From Sphagnum compactum (Eukaryota > Bryophyta > Sphagnopsida > Sphagnales), in NCBI GenBank assembly GCA_965153455.1, contig OZ234497.1:10106001-10170000 (forward strand): 64,000 nt of DNA. The letters run 5' to 3'. Both the position numbers and the translations under genes were made by a program. This document shows positions 34,840 through 45,790 of this stretch, one piece after another. Numbering within the stretch: position 1 is the stretch's first letter; the number at the start of each line of letters is the position of its first letter. Below the pieces are notes generated by a model. That model was given only the letters and a program-made list of their open reading frames with translations, was not told the origin of the DNA and did no database searches.

Positions 34840-36249
34840 GAACGACCAAGGAACCCAAATCGTGATGACTTGGATCAATTTGAGCAGCAAGACGGACTTC
34901 TCCTTCGAAATAACCTAATTTATGTACCCGAAGGACCTATACGCCTAAAAATCCTAAGGGAATGCCACGACAACACCCTGCCAGGTCACTTTGGAATGGC
35001 ACGGACTCACGAACTAGTGTCAAGGACTTATTGGTGGCCCAAAATGAACAAGATGCTACGGGAGTATGTCAAGTCTTGTGATACATGTGCTCAATCCAAG
35101 GCTCCTAGACATCGCCCGTTTGGACTCCTACAGCCTCTGTCGATTCCTAGCCGACCTTGGGGATCTATTACAATGGACTTCATCACGGACCTCCCTATTG
35201 TCAGAACCAAGAATTCAATACTGGTTGTGGTCGATCGACTCACCAAAATGGCCCATTTCACCCCTTGTTCCAAGTCAATCACGGCAGAAGAAACAGCTCA
35301 GTTAATTCTGGATGGGATCGTCCGACTGCATGGACTCCCCGAGGAAATTATGTCCGACAGAGGTCCTCAGTTTGCATCCAAGTTCTGGCATCGTCTATTC
35401 GAGCTTCTTGGAGTTGACATTCGGCTATCTTCAGCTTTCCACCCTGAGACAGATGGACAAACCGAACGGACAAACCAGACACTCGAGCAATACCTTCGCT
35501 GCACTGTGAACTACCAACAGGACGACTGGCTAGACCTACTATCTCAAGCAAAGTTTGCTTATAATAACACAACACATGCATCGACCGGGATCAGTCCATT
35601 CTTTGCCAATTACGATTTTCATCCCAGGTTCAGCCTTGAAATTCCTGGAGACTCCGTAAACCCCTCGGCTGAAGAAAGGGCCACGAGGCTTGGACAGGTT
35701 CAACAGAACCTTATGGCAGAACTCAAGTTAACACAGGAATGGCAAAAGAAGCAAGCAGACCGCCGACGCAAGGACCATCCAAACTTCAAGGTTGGAGACA
35801 AGGTCTGGCTTCTCAGAAAGAACATTGCTACCACTCGCCCATGTGCCAAGTTGGATTACAAGCGCCTCGGACCTTTCAAAATCGCCAAATTGGTTGGTCT
35901 AGTGGCTTGCCAGTTGGAGCTTCCACCCCAGTTCAAAATCCACAATGTTTTCCATGTCTCCCTGCTTGAGCCTTATCATGAAAACCCGATCCCAGAACGT
36001 CATCAAGAACCCCCAGCTCCAGTCGAAATTGAAGGCCAAGAAGAGTTTGAAGTTCAGGAGGTCTTGGACTCCAAGAAGATTCGTGGAAAGCTCCTGTACC
36101 TTGTCTTTTGGCGAGGTTATCCTCCTTCTGAAGCTACTTGGGAGCCTGCTGGAAACCTAGTTCATGCCCAAGACTTAGTTAATCAGTTTCACCAACGATA
36201 TCCTAACAAACCGGCTCCATCTAGAAGATGTCGCTTGAGGAGAGGATAA
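34840..36249 (+). CDS. pol: Pol, second part: integrase with C-terminal chromodomain (after in-frame stop)
   Basis: Inserts the DNA copy into chromatin. It is in the same frame as the preceding part, separated by one TAG, and has no start codon of its own in a good position. The zinc-binding HHCC region is present (CHDNTLPGHFGMARTHEL ... CDTCAQSK). The catalytic D,D-35-E triad is complete: Asp at 35176 (TMDFITDLP), Asp at 35356 (SDRGPQF) and Glu at 35464 (TDGQTER), with exact 35-residue spacing between the last two. A GPF-like module (KRLGPFKIAKLVG) follows. A chromodomain (about 36043-36204; FEVQEVLDSK, YLVFWRGYP, ATWEP) ends the protein and normally directs insertion to marked heterochromatin. 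The stop TAA directly abuts the 3' LTR. Confidence 0.9.
   Translation, partial: ERPRNPNRDDLDQFEQQDGLLLRNNLIYVPEGPIRLKILRECHDNTLPGHFGMARTHELVSRTYWWPKMNKMLREYVKSCDTCAQSKAPRHRPFGLLQPLSIPSRPWGSITMDFITDLPIVRTKNSILVVVDRLTKMAHFTPCSKSITAEETAQLILDGIVRLHGLPEEIMSDRGPQFASKFWHRLFELLGVDIRLSSAFHPETDGQTERTNQTLEQYLRCTVNYQQDDWLDLLSQAKFAYNNTTHASTGISPFFANYDFHPRFSLEIPGDSVNPSAEERATRLGQVQQNLMAELKLTQEWQKKQADRRRKDHPNFKVGDKVWLLRKNIATTRPCAKLDYKRLGPFKIAKLVGLVACQLELPPQFKIHNVFHVSLLEPYHENPIPERHQEPPAPVEIEGQEEFEVQEVLDSKKIRGKLLYLVFWRGYPPSEATWEPAGNLVHAQDLVNQFHQRYPNKPAPSRRCRLRRG
36237..36246 (+). promoter_or_regulatory. Polypurine tract for plus-strand priming
   Basis: GAGGAGAGGA, ten purines, lies three bases before the 3' LTR. 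Those three bases are the pol stop codon TAA. Position and composition fit the plus-strand primer of an LTR retrotransposon. Confidence 0.75.
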
Positions 36250-36516
36250 TGTCATGGCCTAGGATATTTTGGGATACTTTTGGCAATGTCATGTCCTAGG
36301 ATATTTTGGGATACTTTTGGCAATATCATGGCCTAGGATATTTTGGGATACTTTTGGCAATATCATGGCCTAGGATATTTTGGGACTAGTATGGCTCAGG
36401 GTTATAAAAGGAGATAGTCTGGGGAACAACCCTTTAGCAGATCAACACCAGTTGATGGATCAATAAAGCTTGTTTTGTCTTGTAATCCTCCACTTGTTTG
36501 TAGTCGGTCCATAACA
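36250..36516 (+). repeat. 3' long terminal repeat
   Basis: 267 bp, the same length as the 5' LTR, with two substitutions (about 0.75% divergence). It carries the same 37-bp repeats, TATA box (36403-36411) and AATAAA (36462-36467). Confidence 0.95.
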
Positions 36517-36521
36517 CCATT
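36517..36521. other. Target-site duplication CCATT (right copy)
   Basis: Matches 30283-30287. Removing one copy and the element rejoins the older gypsy sequence as 'ggagaccattacaagttc'. Confidence 0.95.
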
Positions 36522-38143
36522 ACAAGTTCACAACATTTGTAGCATTTGGAACAACATTTACAATGACAACAATAGACATAGGAAGGTCTATAGGCTATTA
36601 AACTGCAAACGGAGAAAGTGGCGACATAATCTATTTTTGAAGAGTTCAAACCAACGGAATTAAAGGTACCACCTAATAGACCAGAATCTACAGAGGGATT
36701 CCCATTTGAATTTGAACTAGGGAGAAGAATGGTGCTCTAGCTGGGATCATCTGCAAAAGGATTTGGAGATCCTACAACACGAACAAATACACCAAAATAT
36801 GTGGAGGAGGTAGTTACAAAAATAATGAAAGTAGATAAGGCAACTATTTCAGACCATGGAAATTGTGAATCTAAATATGGGGAATTTGACTTTGGAGATG
36901 AATACCTCTGAAGAACATATTGGCTGCATGGGAGAAGGAGAAGGTAGTGTTACAGGAGGAATTGGACAAGGAGAGAGAAATTCAGAAGGGGTATAAGCTT
37001 AATTTGGAAATCTAAAGGAAAAGCAGGGTAGAGGCTGAACATAAGATAGAAAGTGCTCATTAAGAAACTACAGGATGAGAATGAAGAGCTCAAGAGTAGC
37101 ACAACATGGTTAAAGTTGCAAGAGGAAGAACTACAACATTTAAAGCAGAAGGCTGAATTTGGGAAACCACAAAGGGAAAGTGGATAGAGGCATTGTTTCT
37201 TCATAAGAAACAACATGAGGCTTTGAATAGTAAGGTGAAAGCATTGACTAAGGAAAAGAAGGAGAAGGAGAATGTTTTGACAGATTTGGAATTGATAAAT
37301 CTGAAGAATAAGTCTCCGTTGTAATCTCAGGAGATTAAAAGGAAGACAATAGAGGCAATAAGAGAGAAGTTAATGGAGGATAAGGAGTATCAGAAAAATA
37401 TGCCGCACTTACAAGCACAGTTGGAGATGGCATAGGAACATAGGAAGAATTTGGATCTAGCTAGTGTCAAGAAAAGACTAGAGGATTATGAACAAATGTT
37501 GTAATACTATACCCTGATGAGGACAAAGAATAAGATGAAGGATTTTGAGGCAAAATTTGAGGAATGGTGGGAGGTTGCAGAGGAATATTTTACAAAGGAG
37601 TTGGTGAAAAATCTAGCTCAACACAAAGCTGATGAAAAGATTCTGAAGTACAAGTTGGAAGCTTATCAAAAGAATTTTCCAAAATTTATCTATGTCAGTT
37701 CGACAAATATAGAGGTATTATGCCAAGATGAAGAAAATGAAATAGGCCTAGTGGAACAACATAGGAGGAGGAAGTGCAAATTAAGGAACCACATGATTTC
37801 AAAAATGGAGTAGCTCAGGAGGAGGAGGTACAACCAAAATCCACAGAACTTTAAAGGATGGGGTCAAGAAGAAAAAAAACCATAGACAATTAGGAAGAAG
37901 AAAAGATGGAGGTTATTTCAATAATAGAAGTAGTGGAAATAGAACCGTAGACTGAATTAGTGGGGGAGGAGATTAGAATTGCAAAGTCAGAAATAGATGT
38001 AGAACCATTGGTTCCTATACAGGTTGAAATTACAGAATTGTAATAGGGGAGATACATGTTTAGAAATATATAGAATATTTTCATTTCATTTCAATCATTT
38101 TACAAGGATTTCGAGGACGGAATCCAAAGTTTAGAAGGGGTAA
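36522..38143 (+). pseudogene. 3' accessory coding region of the dead gypsy element, part 2 (coiled-coil)
   Basis: Continuation of the interrupted element. Charged open-frame pieces rich in Glu, Lys and Leu run through several stops. Examples are KEKVVLQEELDKEREIQKGY near 36.94 kb, KKQHEALNSKVKALTKEKKE near 37.2 kb, and a 98-codon frame at 37517-37813 (EEWWEVAEEYFTKELVKNLAQ). The heptad-like pattern suggests a long coiled coil in the ancestor. It ends at 'gaggacggaatccaaagtttagaaggggtaa', which resembles a polypurine tract before an LTR (quoted over 38105-38143). Confidence 0.6.
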
Positions 38144-38545
38144 TGTTAAGGGGGTAGGATGAGTACATGATTTTGGATGGACCAGGCAGGTAGGGATTGA
38201 TAAAGGGAACTTTGTTAGTCTAAATTTGAATTCTTGTTGTTTTGATCATGGTGATGTGATTTAGGACTGTTTAAAAAGAGGGAGTTCTAAAAATAGAAGA
38301 GTTTCTTAGACAAAGAATTTTGGGGGAAGATGAAGAAGAGTTGTAGGTACTTATTAATAGAAAACCACAGATTATGTTAGGATAATCTATAGATTTTACT
38401 TGTTTTGGGATTTTTTCAACAAAACATGGGATTCTATTGTATTTTGATTTAGATTTTATAGTAATATAAAAATGTACAGACTTTTACAGTGAATGTTATG
38501 TTTATATTATTGTGTGAAACGTTTGTAGCATCAGCATATGATGAA
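38144..38545 (+). repeat. Probable 3' LTR fragment of the dead gypsy element
   Basis: TGTTAAGGGGG follows directly on a purine-rich tract (agaaggggtaa), the usual LTR start context. The following 400 bases lack coding potential and contain a plausible 'attaatagaaaa' end region. No partner LTR is present, because the 5' half of the element is missing, so the right boundary is a guess. Confidence 0.4.
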
Positions 38546-40842
38546 ATGAATTGTGATTTTATTTTTGGAGTTTTTTTATAATGTATTTAAAGGGCAGATT
38601 TTGGTTAGATGGAATAACCATGAATCTAGTGTTTCAATGAATGACAGTGTTAAAAATGAGGAGAATTAAAACAGAAATAATGAATATATGCATGTGAAAT
38701 GCAAATTTGTTGTTACAATAAAGTGAAATATTCTACAAGAATTGAATTTTACGTCTACCAGCCTTTTCCAACATACACCCAATTTAAAGATCTCAACAAT
38801 GGAGATTTTGTTTTCGTGAGGCCACATGATTTTGTCCTTGTTCTTGTGTGGATGGGAAAAACATAAAGTGATATTGTAAAGGATGAGCAAAATGAAAATT
38901 TCAAAATGATGAACATTTAGTGGTGAATTTTAGTGAAAAAAGGGTCAATTATTTAGATGAACAATATTTGTATGAAGATTGTTCAAATGGCAAGTGGAGA
39001 AGTTTAATAGATCCAGAACAATGGCTAGACATTTCATTTGTTCTTTTTTCCTTTCTTGTTTAGAAAAATACAACAAACAAAAGTCAAATTATTATTCCTA
39101 ATAGTTGTGTTTCTTGAGCTAAAGTCAATCTTGAGGTGTTAATTCATAAAATAATTTGTAGAATGTTGGTGACATGAATAAAATATTGGTCATTTTTTAC
39201 TATTTCACATTTTTTAATGTTTTTGGTGCATTTTTGGTCTTTCAAATATTGTATTATTTAATCAATTTACTTATTTTTAAAAATTATTCATGATTCTTTT
39301 TTAATATTCATAATTAGTAATCTATTATGTTGCACTTAGTGGCTATTAGGCGACATTATCTTTTCATGGTATATACAATTGAAACTATTAATGGTTTTTT
39401 TGCAGTAATAGTAACATCTTTGGATTCATAAACATTGTTTCCATAGGTGTCCTTTATTTGAAATTTCAATAATTGAATTTTTCGTTGAGAAAACATTTTA
39501 AAGCTTTGATTTTTGGCTTTTAAAATCAATAATATAATGTGTTGCACCTAGTGGCCAATAGGTAGAATGATATATAAAATTTGAAACTACTTATAAATTT
39601 GTTTTAGTGTGAGCAATATATTTGGATCCATAAACACTATCGCCATTGTTGGATTGATATGATGTCCTTGGTTTAAAACTCAAAGAATTTAGTTTCTTGC
39701 TATCATTAATGGGAGCATTAACCTTAATTTCACATAACTACTAGAACTTATTGACACATGTGATAAGTTTTTCTTGCTTGACATAAAGTTGATAATAGTA
39801 ATAGTTTCATAATACAATTCTAACCTAAAAGTGAATAGAGAAAACCCAAGTCAAGACAAGTCAAAGGGCTTAATCACCTTAAATGAATTATAAATGCATT
39901 GTAAGTGTTCCATCAAATTGATATGAATTCTTACTGAAACATATTTTTAAATGGCATTAATGTATAAAATGGTCACAAATTTATTAAAGATGGTGGCCAC
40001 CAGGTGGAGTTCATCCCATCCACCAAATTGCGTAAAGTTCTCACTTAAAATTTTAGATTTAAATTAATCAAAAAAATTTGTGCAATGCATATATAACATC
40101 AATATTTATATACAAGAATTTGTTTTATTGAATTTTTTTGTGCTTTGCAACTTAAAAACTGGTTGCAATTTTAAAAAATCAAATCCAAAACTAGTACAAG
40201 ATATTGGTAATTATCAAAACTTGCAGGCTATACCCTATAAGGTATTTGTTTAATAACCGAACAATATATTCACCTTTAGGGTTAACCAAATCCCTCAACC
40301 TTGTTTCATACCCTTCAATTAAAATTTTTGAGATAAATAAAATTAATTATTTTTTAAATATGAAAGTTTTCATAGACACGGCCCCAAGTCTTTCAAAATT
40401 TGAAAAATCACATTTGGAACCAACTTGTATTTTCAAAATCATAAACCCACCACAAATCATAAATCACAAATTTCTTAAAAACTTGCAAAATAAAGATTGA
40501 ATATGATATATTTTGTGCCATGGGGCAAAGCTAGTGGACTATGACTATAACACTTCGACCTTTGTCTTTGCCTTGCCACTTGATGTAAATGTAAAATTAG
40601 GGCTTAAGGTAGATGATGATGGTGGAATAGATGATTTCTCATGTACCAGGACATAGAATGTAAGAAAAATAAATGGCCTCAATACTTTGGGTGGGGTACA
40701 AGTACCATTCATTCCCTTTTGAGAACATTATGGTTGGCATGTTCATTTGTTGTTTTTAATTATGCAAAGTTTTTGGGGAAAAAATGAAAAAATTCTAACA
40801 TAAATTGGAACAATTTTGACATATGAATATTTTCCAACAAAT
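38546..40842. other. Intergenic, AT-rich, no gene seen
   Basis: A duplicated phrase, 'gttgcacttagtgg/gttgcacctagtggc' near 39,330 and 39,541, with similar sequence after each, suggests an old 210-bp direct duplication. No supported gene. Confidence 0.5.
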
Positions 40843-41232
40843 TTTCCAATTTCTATTGTTTTTGTTCCAACATATTCATAAGAGCACATAGGAAACTACA
40901 AGAAAGCAATCCTTGGGAAAAAATTGAAAATTTTCCAATTGCTATTATTTTTGTTCCAACATATGCATAAGAGCACATAGGAAGCCACAATCTTTGGAAG
41001 AAAAAAAATTCTCCAATTGCCACTATTTTTGTTCCAACATATTCATAAGAGCACATAGGAAGCAACAAGAGGCAATCCTTGGCAAAAAATGAAAAATTTC
41101 CAATTACTACTATTTTGTTCCAACATAGTCATAAAAACACATAGGAAGCCACAAGAGAGCAATCTTTGGAAGATTTTTTTTTCCCCAATTGCTAATTTTT
41201 TTGTTCCAACATAGTAATAAGAGCATAAAGGA
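40843..41232. repeat. Tandem repeat, about 80-90 bp, five copies
   Basis: Each copy contains 'ttccaattgctattatttttg', cut here as 'ttccaattgctatt', then 'gttccaacatattcataagagcacatagga' elements (start 'gttccaacat' at about 40863, 40953, 41030, 41116, 41200) and 'caatctttgga'. The copies are diverged and vary in length. Confidence 0.88.
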
Positions 41233-41256
41233 ACCGATAAGACACTAAAATCAACC

Positions 41257-41650
41257 ACGATGACCATTTGCAATGCCCCAATGCAAGGGTTTATTTCACC
41301 AAAATTCACCAAATGACCACCATGACCAATTCTTAATCCACAATCACAACCAAGATGACCAAAAAAACCACTTGCACAACCTATGTAGGAAACTATTTCA
41401 CTAGAATTCATATGAAGACCACCATGACCAACTCCCAAGTGATAATCATAACCAAAATGACCAAAAGGACCACTTACAGTGCCAATTTAGGGGATTATTT
41501 CACTAGAATTCACATGAAGACCACCATGACCAGACCCTAATAAATAATCACAAGCAATATCACATGAGGACCATTCGTAATGCCTTGCGATGGGTCTATT
41601 TCATCAAAATTCAAATGAACACCACCAAGGTCAAACCCAAATAAATTGTA
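41257..41650. repeat. Tandem repeat, about 100 bp, four copies
   Basis: Units share 'accaagatgacca', 'tatttcactagaattcacatga' (first part 'tatttcactaga') and 'gaccaccatgacca'. It directly follows the previous, unrelated array. Confidence 0.85.
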
Positions 41651-43922
41651 GGAGAGGCCAAAATGCATATGAACTTCCAAAATCAATTACAAGAAGGTCC
41701 AAATGTAATGTAAGAGCGACTGTCCATATAAGTAAATCCTAATTAAAAGGTTTGTAGTACCATATGTTTACACAATTGTCCAAACAATTGAACACAAAAA
41801 TTAAGTTCCTTTTATGTACATTACATTGCAAGGAATCATATGTTGTTCTAGTCACATTTATGTAAAGAATTCCAACCCTAAGCAAGAGGTAGAATATGAT
41901 TATGTGTCCAAATCACATTCATTTAACAAGCATTCCATCAAACATTGAAGTTCAATTTCCAAGTGCTTTTGAAGAGATTGCATAGGAAAGTCATTTTTTT
42001 TGTGATGGTTTTGAAGGTAGAAATCATGATGAATTCAGATAATTTCAAATGCATTCCACACCATGCTTTGGCCTACAACCCTATACCATGTTTTGCTCAC
42101 TCTATGGAAACATTGAAAAATAAAAGGGTTCAAAGGTAGGGGTGGAAAGATATGGTTTATAACTATGGCATCCATGAGACTAGACACCACATTGTCAATG
42201 GCCATGAATTGTAAGTGCCGAGTTTTCACAGGGTACCAATTCTAGTAGTTGGCTACGAGTTTTGTTAGAAATTGATGGATTGAAAGAGTGAGTGAATGTG
42301 CTAACAAGGTGGAAGCTCACATGGTGTCTGTAGGAAACCAAAGTTAGACCACACAACCAAGAAGAAATGCCCCCAAAGGTTGAATTGTCTATCATAACAA
42401 TTGTAGAAGATTTCAAAGCTTTTTGCATAAGTCTCTGCTAACACCATAATGTTGGAGCTAAGAGGTTAACCCTAAACCCTCACCTCCAAGAAAGCCTCAC
42501 ATTCTTTAGTGTAGCTCCACCTCTCCACTTGTAATGACTTTCGTGAAGCTCCACAACCTTGCCCTCATTGCACTTTTTGAAGCTCCATAACCAAACCTTC
42601 ATAGTTGTAACCTGATCGCAATCACAACTTGTTGCTCAAAACGTTTTGGTCAATCACACTTCAAAGATGTCTTTATACACACAAATGAACATGTTTTCTA
42701 ACACTCTAGGAAAAAAAAATTCATTGGCTGTTTCGCACATGTGCATTAGCTACCTCTTGCAAACATTAAACACATAACCAAACTAGTTTAACCACCAATT
42801 TTGGTGGAAAACTAGTTCGGGTCCAAGTTATTTTTCTTTGTAAAATTGTCGCCTTCACTTACACATTTGATCCCCTATTGTCATGAAATAAGCTGATCTT
42901 GCCCCCCAACAACTTTATTGGATAATTAATAATCCACACGAGATGTCTAAATCTACACAATCACAAAAAAATTCGATTGAACTTATTATTTTTTAAAAAT
43001 GGTAATATATCAAATTTATAATAGAATAAGGAAGAAAAAAATGGGTTAGTAATTTTACAGTAGGTCTTAAATGGTAGAAAAATCATGTTATAAAACCATA
43101 GAAAGAAGAATGGGTAGGAGATTGTTGTCTTTGCAATTCACGCCTCAAATTTAACCTTCTGAGGTGAAATTTGAATTCCTTGGGTAAAAATCTGATTGTG
43201 GACTTGTCCGACGTTTGAGGGTTGTATAACTTTCTCAGCTTCTTCTTCTTGCAGGCTCGTGTCGGTCGGTGAACCTAGAATGACTTGCAAAAAGAGTTCC
43301 CGGTACATACTTATTTTGACCACAAACCTACCTTCCCCATACAGAACTGCTTTTCCATGCTATTTTCCCATTAGGCTCACCGAGGCTTACACTGCACTTG
43401 TTTGCCCTTGAAAAACAATCCCTAATTCTCCCTCTTGTTTTCAAGTTCACCTCCCCAAGCAAAAGGAAAATCGATGGGCCCTGCTGGGTGCAGGTTGAGC
43501 CACCTCAGTGGTGGATGGCCTGAAAATCCTATCCTGAAACTGTTTGTCACCAGTTTTGGCCTAAGCTAATACCCCTTCCTAAGAGCCTGGGTACCTAAAA
43601 TATTCAGCTGCCTTTTTAGGTCTTTTTTTTTGTTCCTGGGTAGGACAAGTGGTCATTTGCTGGTTCCACTTGCATTGTAAACAAGGCATCACAAACACGC
43701 TGGCCCTGCCAATAGATAAGATGTTGTACATCTACCTACTGTGTCCACACTTTTAACACCAAAAAAATCCGTTCCAATCTAGACAGTCTAAACACTTTCA
43801 CCAAAGAAACCAGTTCACCTAATGTGAAATCGCATCTAATAAGGTAAAACTTCCAAAAGTTGGATCGAATGCAATAGTCTCTGTCCCTGTGGAGGCAGGG
43901 CCCAACAAAGTAAATTCTGTAT
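41651..43922. other. Intergenic, no gene supported
   Basis: Mostly unique-looking sequence. On the minus strand 43.14-43.4 kb reads RELFLQVILGSPTDTSLQEE and FTQGIQISPQKVKFEA and has coding-like composition. It has no recognised domain and stops on both sides, so I leave it unassigned. Confidence 0.45.
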
Positions 43923-44017
43923 AGGGTAAGGCCCTGCTATCAGGGAATTACTGTGTGAGCACCGAGGGTGGAGCTTAACATCCACGCAGTAATTCCCTGA
44001 CAGCAGGGCCTTACCCT
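43923..44017. ncRNA. 95-nt near-perfect hairpin; candidate small-RNA precursor or foldback element
   Basis: The arms 43923-43953 and 43987-44017 are 31 bases long with one difference, which becomes a G-U pair in RNA from one strand. The 33-base loop carries a further inner stem (gtgga/tccac). Arm length and overall size fit a plant microRNA precursor, but near-perfect pairing also fits a small foldback transposon. There is no expression evidence. Confidence 0.35.
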
Positions 44018-45469
44018 GCTAACAACCGAGGTAATCAATGGTTTTTTTAAAAACAAATCCCTTCCAAAGATCTTATTGGCTTACATCTTGCACCCTAGGG
44101 ATCTTACAATCTCACACCCTCTGCCCTAAGGCTTTTTTTGTAAGTCTGATTACTAAATGTAATCTGCCCTATAAATACACTAAGAGGTTGTTATGTTCTG
44201 AGGGCTGATGCACAAGCCTGAGCAACCTTGTGCAACACGCTCGTGGTGTGAATCAACAGGGGGGGGGGGGAAACAGCTACACTCTGGAACAGGCCCTGGC
44301 AGAACCCTCCACCACCTGATTGAACATGGTCTCCTTGACCGGGCTCAACACTTTACTGGGTGGACCAGCTCTGCTCTATAGTAGGTAATAGTTTTCATGT
44401 GGCTTTTTCTATCTCTTTTTAGTCCCCTTACAAGGGGCAATGGTCATTTCCTCTCAGGGTGTACCTGACCTAACCTTTTGTTCAAAATCCAGGCACCCAT
44501 TGTGCAAAATCCACATGCTCATTTCCTAAATGCATGGAAATCATTACGTCATGGAACATGCCAGGTACAGGCCATTGTCCTGCTTTGCTGCCAATTTGGA
44601 AATTTTTGCTCACCTTACCAGGTTTGCCCAAATTCCTCACAGGCACCTTACCAGACACAATGGCCTATACTCCAGCACATTCCATAGTACATTATAGTCA
44701 GGGACTTCTTAAGAGACCCTCTAAGGTAGCCCCGCACATGCACACAAGTTAGCCAGGCCTGGCCCCAAAGCTTGACAGCCCCTGACTGATGCCGAAACTG
44801 AACAACAGGGCTGATGCACAAGGTTGCTCTTGTTCCTTCACCACTTAGCCATCAATTTTATTCCTCGAATGGCTTGGTTATTACCCTCCACAACCAACGT
44901 GTTTAGTTCTTCATGAAGCAGAGCAGACTGGGTGAGCTGAGCAGATATGCAAGTTGGCCTGCCCTTTGGTCTTTGAGAACGCCCGCGGTCAGTACTTTTT
45001 TGCAGCCAGAATCAATCAGCACTGATTGGTAGCCTGCCTGCTCTCTAGTACAAAAGCCCCTGCCCCCAGAACCCATGCTTGGCCCAGATCTGTCGGTCTG
45101 TTATAGGGCTGACTCTTTTGTACCATAGGCTTCTCGTTGCAACTCATTGTATGGAGGGAATTCACCACCGTTCACGAAGCATGTATTTTGCTTGGGGCTC
45201 AGTAATCAAATCAAAAGGAGCTTCAGAGTTAGGTACGCCAGCCGTAGAGTGATCATGATAGTACGCGGAGACATCATTGCAAAATTCTCACCACCTTTAG
45301 ACTACCACACCACCCAACTGGAGACAGATTGCAAAATTCTCATCACCACTAGACTACCCCACCCCTCAACTGTAGACAGATAGATGGACTATATATTGTA
45401 TCTATGACAAGAATCTCTGGAAAGAATACATACACAAACATATGAAAAAGCAGATACATAATCATCACT
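44018..45469. other. Intergenic, no gene supported
   Basis: Includes a G-run of 12 near 44,260, and two copies of 'gggctgatgcacaag' (about 44,204 and 44,811). A short direct duplication lies at 45,276-45,365 ('gcaaaattctcaccacctttagactacc' type, split over two copies). No coding domain was found. Confidence 0.45.
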
Positions 45470-45790
45470 AGGGCTGTGAATTATAGGTGTAGGGTAAAGC
45501 CCCAGCAGGGTGGGCACATTCCCAAAAGGAAGGGCCTAGAAGGAAGGAGGAAGTTGTGGAGTCCAAACCCCATTTTCAGAATGGCACCATCTGTGGGCAA
45601 TACCCATCATAAAGCATGAGGCAAATGCTATCATGAACTCAAACAGGCAAAAATCATGAGGCCTAGGAGTGGGAGTTTATGTATGCCTACTCTTAGGCAT
45701 AGGATCTCTACTCTTTTCTAGGAGGTATATTCATTGATGTAAGGCACCCTCTGAATATATGTTTGAGTGCTTTAAATGTAGGGTAAGGGC
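45470..45790 (-). repeat. Dispersed repeat, copy B (inverted relative to 5.88-6.24 kb)
   Basis: Reverse complement shares the landmark order described for copy A: 'gagggtgccttac', 'tatgcctaagagtaggcat', 'gagttcatgat', 'catgctttatgat' and 'ggggctttaccctacacctat'. Divergence is high and ends are unclear. Confidence 0.7.

Larger units (their letters stand above)
30288..36516 (+). mobile_element. Nearly intact Ty3/gypsy chromovirus, Tf1/sushi (Tcn1)-like
   Basis: A 6,229-bp element with two 267-bp LTRs (TG...CA ends), 5-bp target-site duplication, tandem-repeat leader, gag with zinc knuckle, and pol ordered protease, reverse transcriptase, RNase H, integrase, chromodomain. That order is the Ty3/gypsy order, and the C-terminal chromodomain makes it a chromovirus. 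The LTRs differ at only two of 267 positions, so insertion was recent. The Gag resembles the sushi/Tf1 type, and a self-priming site replaces the usual tRNA site. Codons are more GC-rich than the surrounding DNA. One in-frame stop (34837-34839) separates RNase H from integrase, so this copy is probably not autonomous unless the stop is read through. It is nested inside an older dead gypsy element. Confidence 0.95.

Noticed and set aside
40843-41650. CRISPR-like array
   Set aside because: Repeats are long, diverged and directly tandem without unique spacers, and the genome is eukaryotic.
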